9,125 bases of DNA from an uncultured Oscillospiraceae bacterium (GTDB lineage: Bacteria > Bacillota > Clostridia > Oscillospirales > Ruminococcaceae), in the NCBI GenBank assembly GCA_900553955.1, contig USFO01000068.1, forward strand, positions 1 to 9,125, in the 5' to 3' direction. Positions 1 to 6,800 of the stretch are shown here, in pieces (positions within the stretch are counted from its first letter, which is position 1; the number at the start of each line of letters is the position of its first letter). A model generated the notes under the pieces. That model saw only the letters and a list, made by a program, of their open reading frames with translations, searched no databases and had not been told where the DNA came from. Made by a program: the position numbers and the translations under genes.

Positions 1-10
1 TTTGCAATCG

Positions 11-60
11 GCAAAAAAGCCCCCTCGTGCGGTCAGGCGCGAGAGGGCTTTTTGCCTTTT
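11..60 (+). terminator. Rho-independent terminator of an upstream gene
   Basis: An imperfect inverted repeat pairs 11-30 with 37-55 around a six-base loop (ggtcag). The stem has a GC-rich core (GCCCcCTCG against CGAGaGGGC) flanked by an A run on the left and a T run on the right, followed by a further T-rich stretch. This is the classic intrinsic terminator shape and would end a transcript entering from before the window. The A/T symmetry means it could also work on the other strand. Confidence 0.85.
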
Positions 61-92
61 CGATTTAATTTCAACAAAATTCGGGTCGTTTA

Positions 93-121
93 TTGACAAT
101 CGGTTCCGTTCGGTATAAAAT
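93..121 (+). promoter_or_regulatory. Sigma-A promoter of the yicC operon
   Basis: A perfect -35 box TTGACA (93-98) is followed after 17 bp by TAAAAT (116-121), which matches the TATAAT consensus at five of six positions. Transcription would start near 128, about 60 nt before the yicC start codon. It lies directly behind the upstream terminator, so the housekeeping operon appears to begin here. Confidence 0.8.
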
Positions 122-188
122 TATATGTTAGAATAATATGCACGAATAGGTCTGTTTTCGGGACAGGCTGTTTTAAGGAGAAGCATTT

Positions 189-1067
189 ATGATAAGAAGC
201 ATGACGGGCTACGGCTCCGCGGAGGAGATACTCGGCGGGCGAAATATTCGCGTAGAGATAAAATCCGTAAACCACCGCTATTTTGAATACACCGCAAGGG
301 TTCCCAGAAACTGCGGCTTCCTTGAGGATCGTCTGAAGCGCCTGCTTTCAGGCGCAATCAGTCGCGGAAAGGTCGAAGTCGGCGTTACCATCCAGACCGT
401 GGAGGGTGTTGACGAGGAAATAAGCATCAACCGCGACGTGGTGAAAAACTATGTTGAAGCGCTCCGCAGCGTGAAAAACGAGTTTGACCTTACCGATGAC
501 CTTTCACTTTCTTCCATTGCAAAGCTGCCGGATGTTTTCACCGTGGTGAAGGCGGAAACCGACGAGGAAGCCCTTTGGAGCGATATTGAGTCCGTCGCGA
601 AAAAGGCGCTTGCCGCTTTTGTGGAGGGCAGGGAAGCCGAGGGCGAACGCCTGAAGGCTGACGTTCTTCAGAAAATCGCATTCATCGAAGAGAAAGTTTC
701 CTTCATCGAGGAGAGAAGCCCCGAAACCGTTAAAGAGTACCGCGCACGCCTTTATGACAAAATGCGCGAGGTTCTTGAAAATAACCAGATCGACGAGGGC
801 AGAATCCTTCAGGAAGCCGCGGTTTATGCGGACAAGGTTGCCGTGGATGAGGAAACCGTTCGCCTGCGCAGCCATATGCAGGAGCTGCGCAAAACCCTTG
901 ACAAAAGCGAGCCTATCGGCAAGAGCCTTGACTTCCGCATTCAGGAGGTCAACCGCGAAACCAATACCATCGGAAGCAAGTGCTCCGACGCGGCGATTGC
1001 CGACACCGTAATCGAGATGAAAAACACCATTGAAAAAATCCGCGAGCAGATTCAGAACATCGAATAA
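189..1067 (+). CDS. yicC: YicC/YloC family endoribonuclease
   Basis: The 292-residue product matches the YicC family (YloC in Bacillus) in length and at both ends. The N-terminus carries the hallmark MIRSMTGYGSAE, and the C-terminal domain (DUF1732, from about residue 244) carries GKSLDF, QEVNRETNT and GSK. E. coli YicC is known as an endoribonuclease implicated in degrading the small RNA RyhB; the substrate in Clostridia is not known. The middle (about 150-230) is rich in Glu, Lys and Arg and looks helical or coiled. The ATG at 189 has AAGGAG at 175-180 with an 8-nt spacer. It is the first gene of the operon, 37 nt ahead of remA, a common arrangement in Firmicutes. Identity is secure; physiological role is inferred from the family. 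Confidence 0.95.
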   Translation: MIRSMTGYGSAEEILGGRNIRVEIKSVNHRYFEYTARVPRNCGFLEDRLKRLLSGAISRGKVEVGVTIQTVEGVDEEISINRDVVKNYVEALRSVKNEFDLTDDLSLSSIAKLPDVFTVVKAETDEEALWSDIESVAKKALAAFVEGREAEGERLKADVLQKIAFIEEKVSFIEERSPETVKEYRARLYDKMREVLENNQIDEGRILQEAAVYADKVAVDEETVRLRSHMQELRKTLDKSEPIGKSLDFRIQEVNRETNTIGSKCSDAAIADTVIEMKNTIEKIREQIQNIE

Positions 1068-1104
1068 TGCTCCATCACAGCGGTGAAAATCAAAGGAGAG
1101 AGAA

Positions 1105-1353
1105 ATGAAGCTTGTCAACATCGGCTTTGGCAACATGGTCAACGCCCAGCGCGTCGTAGCAATGGTTGCGCCGGATTCCGCACCGATAAAGCGAATTGTT
1201 CAGGACGCGAAAGAAAAGGGTACACTTATTGACGCAACCTTCGGCAGAAAGACAAAAACCGTACTTGTAATGGATTCCGGACACATTGTGCTTTCCGGAA
1301 TAATGCCGGAAAATGTCGGCGCAAGAATGACAGCGGAGGATGAAGATGAATAA
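1105..1353 (+). CDS. remA: RemA/DUF370 DNA-binding regulatory protein
   Basis: The 82-residue product aligns along its length with Bacillus subtilis RemA (ExtA, DUF370): KLVNIGFGNMV near the N-terminus, then SAPIKRIVQDAKEKGTLIDATFGRK, then VLVMDSGHIVLS. In Bacillus, RemA forms a ring-shaped oligomer that binds DNA and activates biofilm-matrix and osmoprotection genes. The arginines implicated in DNA binding correspond here to R16, R48 and K49, so one Arg is replaced conservatively by Lys. The start at 1105 has AAAGGAG at 1092-1098. The stop overlaps the start of gmk. The target genes in this organism cannot be told from the window; a role outside biofilm control is possible because the gene is conserved in the same operon across Clostridia. 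Confidence 0.93.
   Translation: MKLVNIGFGNMVNAQRVVAMVAPDSAPIKRIVQDAKEKGTLIDATFGRKTKTVLVMDSGHIVLSGIMPENVGARMTAEDEDE
1335..1339 (+). promoter_or_regulatory. Ribosome binding site that decides the gmk start
   Basis: GGAGG at 1335-1339 lies inside the end of remA. It abuts the ATG at 1340, which is too close to be used, but is 6 nt from the ATG at 1346, which is a normal spacing. This is the reason for choosing 1346 as the gmk start. Confidence 0.7.
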
Positions 1354-1975
1354 TAACAGAGGAATTTTGCTTGTTGTGTCCGGTCCGTCCGGCGTAGGCA
1401 AGGGAACGGTTATCAGCAAGCTGTTTGAAATGGACGAAAACCTTTATTTTTCAGTTTCCGCCACCACAAGAAAGCCCCGCCCGGGCGAAACTGACGGCGT
1501 AAGCTACAATTTCAAAACCCGCGAGCAGTTCGAGGAAGAAATCGACAACGGCGAAATGCTTGAGTACGCCATGTACGGCGGCAATTACTACGGAACGCCG
1601 AAAAGCGCCGTGGAAAAAAAGCTCGCTCAGGGCAAGGACGTTGTTCTTGACATTGAGATAAACGGTGCGCGCAGCGTCAGCCGCCTTATGCCGGAGGCGG
1701 TGCTCGTTTACATTCTTCCGCCGGATATGGCGGAGCTTCGCCGCCGCCTTGAGGGGCGCAACACCGAAACGGAGGAAATGATAAAGCTCCGGCTGGAAAC
1801 TGCTTACCACGAGCTGCGCGAAGCGCCGGAAATGTATGACTTCTTTGTTGTAAACGATGTGGTGGAATCCGCCGCATCGAAAATAGAATATATTCTGGAG
1901 GCAAAGCGGTGCAGCCGCATTGCCATGCAGAAAGCACTAAAACAAATTTTGGAGGAGGTAAATAACCTTGCTTAA
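1346..1975 (+). CDS. gmk: Guanylate kinase
   Basis: Guanylate kinase phosphorylates GMP (or dGMP) with ATP to GDP, an essential cytoplasmic step in guanine nucleotide supply. With the start at 1346 the product has 209 residues, normal for the family. The P-loop GPSGVGKGT is at residues 13-21. The GMP-binding region follows with SATTRKPRPGE (38-48), then YAMYGGNYYGTP (74-85) and DIEINGA (102-108). The lid region has LPPDMAELRRRLEGRNTET. Two small departures from common family sequence are visible: DIEINGA where most have a Gln before GA, and GRNTET where a second Gly is usual. An ATG two codons upstream (1340) is in frame but sits on its own Shine-Dalgarno. The gene overlaps remA and rpoZ by 8 nt each. 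Pairing gmk with rpoZ is typical of Firmicutes. Confidence 0.95.
   Translation: MNNNRGILLVVSGPSGVGKGTVISKLFEMDENLYFSVSATTRKPRPGETDGVSYNFKTREQFEEEIDNGEMLEYAMYGGNYYGTPKSAVEKKLAQGKDVVLDIEINGARSVSRLMPEAVLVYILPPDMAELRRRLEGRNTETEEMIKLRLETAYHELREAPEMYDFFVVNDVVESAASKIEYILEAKRCSRIAMQKALKQILEEVNNLA
1951..1958 (+). promoter_or_regulatory. Strong ribosome binding site for the TTG start of rpoZ
   Basis: GGAGGAGG at 1951-1958, inside the 3' end of gmk, is a near-perfect anti-16S match. It is 9 nt ahead of a TTG codon at 1968. No ATG or GTG lies at a suitable distance in the rpoZ frame, so the strong site and the homology of the following residues (MLNP) support TTG initiation. Confidence 0.75.
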
Positions 1976-2186
1976 TCCCAGAGATACCTACGAACTTAAC
2001 CAGCTTGCCAGCCCCTATGCCAACGTAATCGCCATTTCAAAGCGCGCACGCGCCATCAGCGAGGAGGCGGAGGAAGAACACGTCATTATGACAGAAAAAC
2101 CGCTTAAAATAGCCATCGAAGAGTTTGTTGAAGGTAAATACAAGGTCGACAAAGTAATCACCGACGAGGAGTGGCACGATGCCTGA
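1968..2186 (+). CDS. rpoZ: DNA-directed RNA polymerase omega subunit
   Basis: The 72-residue product has the features of Firmicutes omega: an MLNP start, LASPYANVIAISKRAR at about residues 14-29 (the helix that clamps the beta-prime C-terminus), and KPLKIAIEEFVEGKY near the C-terminus. Omega promotes assembly and stability of RNA polymerase. Translation starts at a TTG codon behind a strong GGAGGAGG site, overlapping the gmk stop by 8 nt, and the TGA stop overlaps the coaBC start by 8 nt. It is the only gene in the window that uses TGA. Length and sequence are normal for small Clostridia omega subunits. Confidence 0.93.
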   Translation: MLNPRDTYELNQLASPYANVIAISKRARAISEEAEEEHVIMTEKPLKIAIEEFVEGKYKVDKVITDEEWHDA

Positions 2187-3375
2187 TAAGAAGAATCTGC
2201 TTATCGGCGTTTCCGGCGGAATAGCCGCGTTCAAGGTTTGCACCGTTGCGTCGTACTTTACGAAAATGGGTGTGAATGTCAATGTTGTTATGACCGAGCA
2301 CGGCGCGGAGTTCGTAACCCCGCTGACGTTTGAGGCACTGACGAAGAATCCCTGCCTCACATCACTTTTCGACGGCAAAAGCGACGACCCCGTTGCGCAT
2401 GTCAATCTCGGGCGCACGGCAGACTGTGTGCTCATCGCTCCCGCTACGGCAAATGTCATTGCCAAGCTTGCGAACGGCATAGCCGACGATATGCTCACTT
2501 CAACCGTGCTCGCCGCAAGCTGCAAAAAGCTGGTTGCTCCGGCAATGTTCACCGGAATGCTCGAAAATCCGGCTACCCAAAGGAATCTTGCCCGGCTGCG
2601 TGAGGACGGCTTTGAGATAATCGAAGCGGAGGCGGGCCGCCTTGCCTGCGGAGCGGTCGGCTCCGGCCGTCTGGCGGAGCCGGAGGTGCTCATTTCCGCC
2701 GTTGAGCAGGCACTTTTCGGAAGCACCGTGCTCAAAAATAAGCGCGTGCTCATCACCGCCGGAGCCACCCGGGAGGACATTGACCCGGTGCGCTACATCA
2801 CCAATCATTCCTCCGGAAAGATGGGTTACGCCCTCGCCAAGGCTGCCCGCAGCATGGGCGCAGAGGTGGAGCTTGTCTCCGGAAACACAGCAATAATGCC
2901 GCCTTACGGCGTGAGCACCGTTTTTGTTTCATCGGCGGAGGAAATGTATGACGCCGTGCTCAGCCGTGCTCAAAACGCCGACATCATAGTTATGGCGGCG
3001 GCGGTGGCGGACTATACCCCGGCGGAAAAAGCCTCCCAAAAGATAAAGAAATCCGAGGGTGAGCACGCACTCGTGCTCAAACGGACGAAGGATATTCTCG
3101 CGGAAATCGGCGGGAACAAAACCCGTGCTCAAATCGTGGTGGGCTTTTCCATGGAAACGGAAAACCTGCTCGAAAACAGCCGCAAAAAGCTTTCGGAAAA
3201 GAATGCGGATATGATAGTCGCAAACTCCATCGCAAACGCGAGCACCGGCTTCGGCGTGGACACCAACGCCGCCGTGCTCATCACAAAAAGCTCCGAAACG
3301 GAGACGGGACTTCTCACCAAGGACGAGCTTGCACGTCTGATTCTTGAAAAAGCGGCGGAGCTTTGCGGAAAATAA
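2179..3375 (+). CDS. coaBC: Bifunctional phosphopantothenoylcysteine decarboxylase / phosphopantothenate-cysteine ligase
   Basis: CoaBC (Dfp) makes 4'-phosphopantetheine for coenzyme A: the C-terminal domain joins 4'-phosphopantothenate to cysteine with CTP, and the N-terminal FMN domain decarboxylates the product. The 398-residue length is normal. The N-terminal domain has GVSGGIAAFK (10-19), the active-site His of the HVNLGR motif (H74), APATAN (87-92) and the substrate-recognition Cys in LACG (C157). The ligase domain starts near 187 with LITAGATREDIDPVRYITNHSSGKMG (191-216, including N209), then AAAVADY (273-279) and KIKK (288-291). One key residue is unusual: the motif normally PxMNxxM/W reads PAMFTGML, with Phe (F124, codon 2548-2550) replacing an Asn important for decarboxylation in E. 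coli Dfp. GAGGAG at 2166-2171 precedes the start by 7 nt. The gene overlaps rpoZ by 8 nt and is followed by a terminator. Confidence 0.95.
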   Translation: MPDKKNLLIGVSGGIAAFKVCTVASYFTKMGVNVNVVMTEHGAEFVTPLTFEALTKNPCLTSLFDGKSDDPVAHVNLGRTADCVLIAPATANVIAKLANGIADDMLTSTVLAASCKKLVAPAMFTGMLENPATQRNLARLREDGFEIIEAEAGRLACGAVGSGRLAEPEVLISAVEQALFGSTVLKNKRVLITAGATREDIDPVRYITNHSSGKMGYALAKAARSMGAEVELVSGNTAIMPPYGVSTVFVSSAEEMYDAVLSRAQNADIIVMAAAVADYTPAEKASQKIKKSEGEHALVLKRTKDILAEIGGNKTRAQIVVGFSMETENLLENSRKKLSEKNADMIVANSIANASTGFGVDTNAAVLITKSSETETGLLTKDELARLILEKAAELCGK

Positions 3376-3379
3376 GCAC

Positions 3380-3409
3380 AAAAAAGGACGACTTTTGCCG
3401 TCCTTTTTG
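3380..3409 (+). terminator. Rho-independent terminator after coaBC
   Basis: A perfect 10-bp stem pairs aaaaaggacg (3381-3390) with cgtccttttt (3399-3408) around an 8-nt loop, with a T run in the right arm. It begins 5 nt after the coaBC stop and separates the housekeeping operon from the GH20 gene. Confidence 0.88.
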
Positions 3410-3479
3410 ATTTACGCAAACAGATTCGCCGCATCCGTCAAAAAAATGAAAAAACAGACAAAAAAGTTGTTATCGGCTA

Positions 3480-3508
3480 TTGAAAAAACAAATTTGGAGT
3501 GGTACAAT
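3480..3508 (+). promoter_or_regulatory. Sigma-A promoter of the giant GH20 gene
   Basis: TTGAAA (3480-3485) and TACAAT (3503-3508) are separated by exactly 17 bp, each differing from consensus at one position. The DNA around them is AT-rich. Transcription would start near 3515, giving a leader of about 87 nt before the ATG at 3602. This gives the accessory gene its own expression, independent of the coaBC operon. Confidence 0.75.
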
Positions 3509-3525
3509 ACATTTGTATAAATATT

Positions 3526-3561
3526 TTTATGGGGCGACCCATAAAGGCGGTTAAATCCGTC
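3526..3561 (+). promoter_or_regulatory. Two abutting hairpins in the 5' leader, function unknown
   Basis: Hairpin one pairs TTTATGGG (3526-3533) perfectly with CCCATAAA (3538-3545) around the four bases GCGA, which fits the GNRA tetraloop rule. Hairpin two follows with no spacer: GGCGG (3546-3550) pairs with CCGTC (3557-3561), with one G-U pair, around ttaaat. The two stems could stack end to end. No T run follows, so this is not a terminator. It may stabilise the mRNA, bind a protein as an operator, or be part of a regulatory RNA. I do not recognise a known riboswitch class. Confidence 0.45.
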
Positions 3562-3582
3562 AAACCAAACTACAAACCCGAA

Positions 3583-3588
3583 AAGGAG
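3583..3588 (+). promoter_or_regulatory. Ribosome binding site for the secreted GH20 gene, long spacing
   Basis: AAGGAG at 3583-3588 lies 13 nt before the ATG at 3602, longer than the 6-9 nt seen for the other genes here. The weak GGAAAG at 3595-3600 is too close to help. The ATG at 3589 abuts this site and opens a different, Arg-rich, non-protein-like frame. The 3602 start is preferred because it yields a textbook signal peptide. Confidence 0.6.
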
Positions 3589-3601
3589 ATGTGTTGGAAA
3601 G

Positions 3602-3778
3602 ATGAAGAAGTTAAAAAGAATCGTCGCATCGCTGCTTGCAGTGCTGATGCTCCTCGGCGTGGCGCCCATAACGGCGCTGGCAGGGGAACTCGAGCTGCAC
3701 CGCATCAATACGACGCAGCAGCCCGCGGAGGAACCCGCACAGGAGCCTGTTCTGGGCTCCGAGGATGTTCTTCCCTAA
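3602..3778 (+). CDS. Signal-peptide fragment (5' piece of the interrupted GH20 gene)
   Basis: As the sequence stands, translation from the ATG at 3602 stops after 58 residues. The piece is a textbook Sec signal peptide: MKKLKR n-region, a hydrophobic core (IVASLLAVLMLLGVAPI, residues 7-23), and a signal peptidase I site TALA|G after residue 27. About 31 residues of hydrophilic linker follow (GELELHRINTTQQPAEE and onward). Alone it would release a short exported peptide with no recognisable activity. It is best understood as the amputated leader of the downstream enzyme, in the same reading frame. Confidence 0.75.
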   Translation: MKKLKRIVASLLAVLMLLGVAPITALAGELELHRINTTQQPAEEPAQEPVLGSEDVLP

Positions 3779-3811
3779 GAAGACGTTGCCGAAGCCGCAG
3801 AACCCGCGGCG

Positions 3812-6800
3812 GTGAGCGGCAGCGGGTTTTACCGTATAGTCCACCTTGACTGCGGAAGAGAATATTTCACAAAGCAGTGGATAATTGCTCTGATAAATGA
3901 AATGTCCGCAGCAGGCTATAATCAGTTACAGCTTGCTTTTGGTAACGGCGGTTTCCGCTTCTGCCTTGACGACATGGCTGTAAGCGGTTACACCAGTGAA
4001 CAAGTTAAAAATGCAATTGAAGCCGGAAACGAACATTACAACACCTATGGCGACGACGAAAAAGGCCCAACCAACGGTGAGTGGATTGCATATAATCCGG
4101 AGGTAAACTCCCTTACAGAAAGCGAAATGAACGAAATAATTTCCCATGCTCAGGCAAAGGGCATAGAAATTGTTCCTATGTTCAATACGCCCGGACATAT
4201 GCACGCTTTGCTTGCGGCTATGCAGGAACTCGGAATGTCTGATGTTTCTGTTAAAAATGGTTGCATGAATCTTAGCAATACGAGTGCCGTCAGCTTTACA
4301 AAAGAGCTTATAGAAAAGTATGTTGAATACTTCAAAACTAATGGATGTGACTACTTCCATTTTGCTACAGATGAATATAGCTCTTTTAATACAGCATTTT
4401 ATAGCTATGCTAATAGTCTTGTTGACATTGCTGTAGCGCACAAGGTTACTCCGCGTGTATTTAACGACAGCTTCCAGACTAATGGTAGCACATATATAAA
4501 GAAGAATTCAAATTACCCTACGCAGGTTTGCTATTGGTACAATGGAAATGGTTCGGCTAGTGCAAATGTGGTTAATAATGCCGGGTATTCTCTGATAAAT
4601 ACAAACCATGACTATTATTATGTTTCTACAAATGAGTATTGGAACCTTCACCGTGAAGGCTATACATTTGTGGGAGACTACAATGAAAGCACGTGGATAA
4701 AAAAAGCGGAGGATTTTAGCAATACAGTATTCCATGGTACAAATATAAATAGCCCAGCGGGTTCTATGTTCTGCATCTGGTGCAATACGCCCGGAAAGAA
4801 CACCGAGACCGAAATTGCAGAACAAATCCGCATGATTTTGCGTGTTTTGGGAGCAAGGATGCAGAATAGCTATAGCTACTCCGATTCAAGTGTTATTGTT
4901 GAGGGCGGATTTAACAAGGACGGCACTATAAATGGAGGGACGCCGACAGAGCCGAAACCTGACACCACAATTAAAGACGACAACGGGAATGATAGTATTT
5001 TTGAAATTATCATAAATGCTCTTTTGAAAATTTTCCTTCCCGAAGGAACTACCGCTACTTGGACTGTTACCAAAGGAACCGATGTTGTTGAGCTTGTTGC
5101 CGACGGCGCCGCCGCGGCGCAGACGCGCAGTGCAGAGCCTGCGGCTGCTGCGGAAACCGCAGTAATAACGGGCAATGCCGTTCAGGTAAGAGCACTTAAA
5201 GCGGGCACTGCCACCATCACCGCAACCCTTGATGACGGAACCGCAGTAACCGCCACCGTTACGGTAAAGGATAATACCAAAGAACCCATAACCGTAACCG
5301 TGGGCGGTACGAAAGTAGTACTCATTGAAGGAAACCATGCCGGAACATCATACAAGACGGCTGATGAAAGCGTAGCAACCGTAACGGCGGAGTACACTCC
5401 GACCGCAGGCGGTACATACTATGACAAAGCGGCATTGGCGGCAGGAACTTTCTATATCTCCGATACTAATAATGACACCGCACCGACCGTCACTGTTACT
5501 TTTGAAGACGCAGAAAACGGAAAATACTATATAAATAGCGACGGTCAATATATTTATCCGAATGCAAGCTATCAAAGGTTCAGTAGGTCTTGGTCTTATA
5601 AATTGTCTGAAGAAAAAGTGGCTGTTGGTATTACGACAAATGGTGCAGGCATTACGGTATCAAATAACGTAACTGCAACAACACTTATTGGTACTACAGA
5701 AGATACCACCTCATACCTCACCCATAGTGGCAGCAGCTTTGGCGCAAGAGATAGTTCCCAACCCCTTTATATTTACACTCAAAGAACTGAAGAGGGAGAA
5801 CCCAAAACCAAACTCACCTTTACCGGTCATAAAGTCGGCACAACCACGGTAACAATTGCCGGAGTGGAATATACCATCAATGTTGTAGCCGAGGATTTGA
5901 GCAATGTAACACTTCCGGTAAACCTTTGGATTACTAACACCGGCGTTGTGCCTACGGGATGGAGCAATGGCACACCTTCATTTACCTATACAGATGATGG
6001 CGGTAACCGCCGCAGCATATATTCACTTAAAGCAAATTATCAAGGCGTGTACAGCGAGAACGGTATAGCTCTTAAGAGTATCTTACCTGAAACGAGCGGT
6101 AAGGCTACGAGCCGGGACAACAAAACATACGATGTTGTTTATTGGAAGAGCGCATACCATACCGCCGAGAACCGTCAGTCCACCGATGGCTGGACTAACT
6201 TCTCCGGAAAAGGTACGGATTTCACATATATCCGCTACTGGGATGGCAAATGGGCGTATTCCGTTGACGGCAACACTTGGGCAACTATCGAAAATGTAGG
6301 TGCCGAAGCTGCCGATACCACAAAAAATCAGGTAAACCTTTGGTATCGTCAAAAGACGGAAATTACCACCGAGGTTGAAACTCAGATAGTGGACTGGGGT
6401 CCTGTTAGTTATAAAGCTAATCAGTGCTTGTTGGATTTTGCGGTTAAATACGAATCCGGTGAGCAAGTGCCGAACAGCTTTCCTGTAACAGGTAAAACCA
6501 TGGGATTTGATTGTCCTACAGATCAACCTGTTCCGCTTGAAAACAAATATGTTGTGAAAGACCCTGACGGAACGTATTACCGTACAGTTCATGGTATTGC
6601 AGGCGTAGAAACTGCCGACTACGAGGTTTATATGATAACCGTAACCCCGAGCAGTGATACGCATACAACTTATATAAACTCCGGTTCAACGTCTACAAGC
6701 TATAAATACAAGGGCACCGAAAAGATTGCATGGGCAAAGACCGAAGAGGATGCTAATAGCTCTGTGCTTACGACAATTTCTACCGTGAAATATGGCGGAG

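Noticed and set aside
138..149. Three-codon upstream ORF in the yicC leader (ATG CAC GAA TAG)
   Set aside because: No ribosome binding site and no sign of an attenuator around it.
3060..3079. 8-bp hairpin within coaBC
   Set aside because: It is formed by two copies of the frequent GTGCTCA word in opposite orientation inside coding sequence with no T run; not a terminator.
3446..3520. 24-codon ORF between the coaBC terminator and the GH20 gene
   Set aside because: No Shine-Dalgarno, and it runs across the predicted -35/-10 boxes; it is most likely chance in AT-rich DNA.
3776..3778. Stop-codon reassignment (TAA read as an amino acid)
   Set aside because: yicC, remA, gmk and coaBC all end at TAA where the homologous proteins end, so the standard meaning holds.
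3812..3814. GTG as an efficient independent start of the GH20 protein
   Set aside because: There is no purine-rich ribosome site in the preceding 20 bases, and the signal peptide would be lost. It is kept only as a formal boundary of the open frame.
3499..3849. Frame that would use the ATG at 3589 right after AAGGAG
   Set aside because: The product is Arg-, Ala- and Gly-rich without plausible protein features, while the overlapping frame from 3602 gives a textbook signal peptide. The leader promoter would also lie partly within it.
4183..4795. Direct repeat caatacgcccgga at 4183-4195 and 4783-4795, exactly 600 bp apart
   Set aside because: Both copies encode Asn-Thr-Pro-Gly in two different GH20 active-site loops with the same codons. 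Flanking sequence does not match, so this is coincidence or codon bias and not a duplication.
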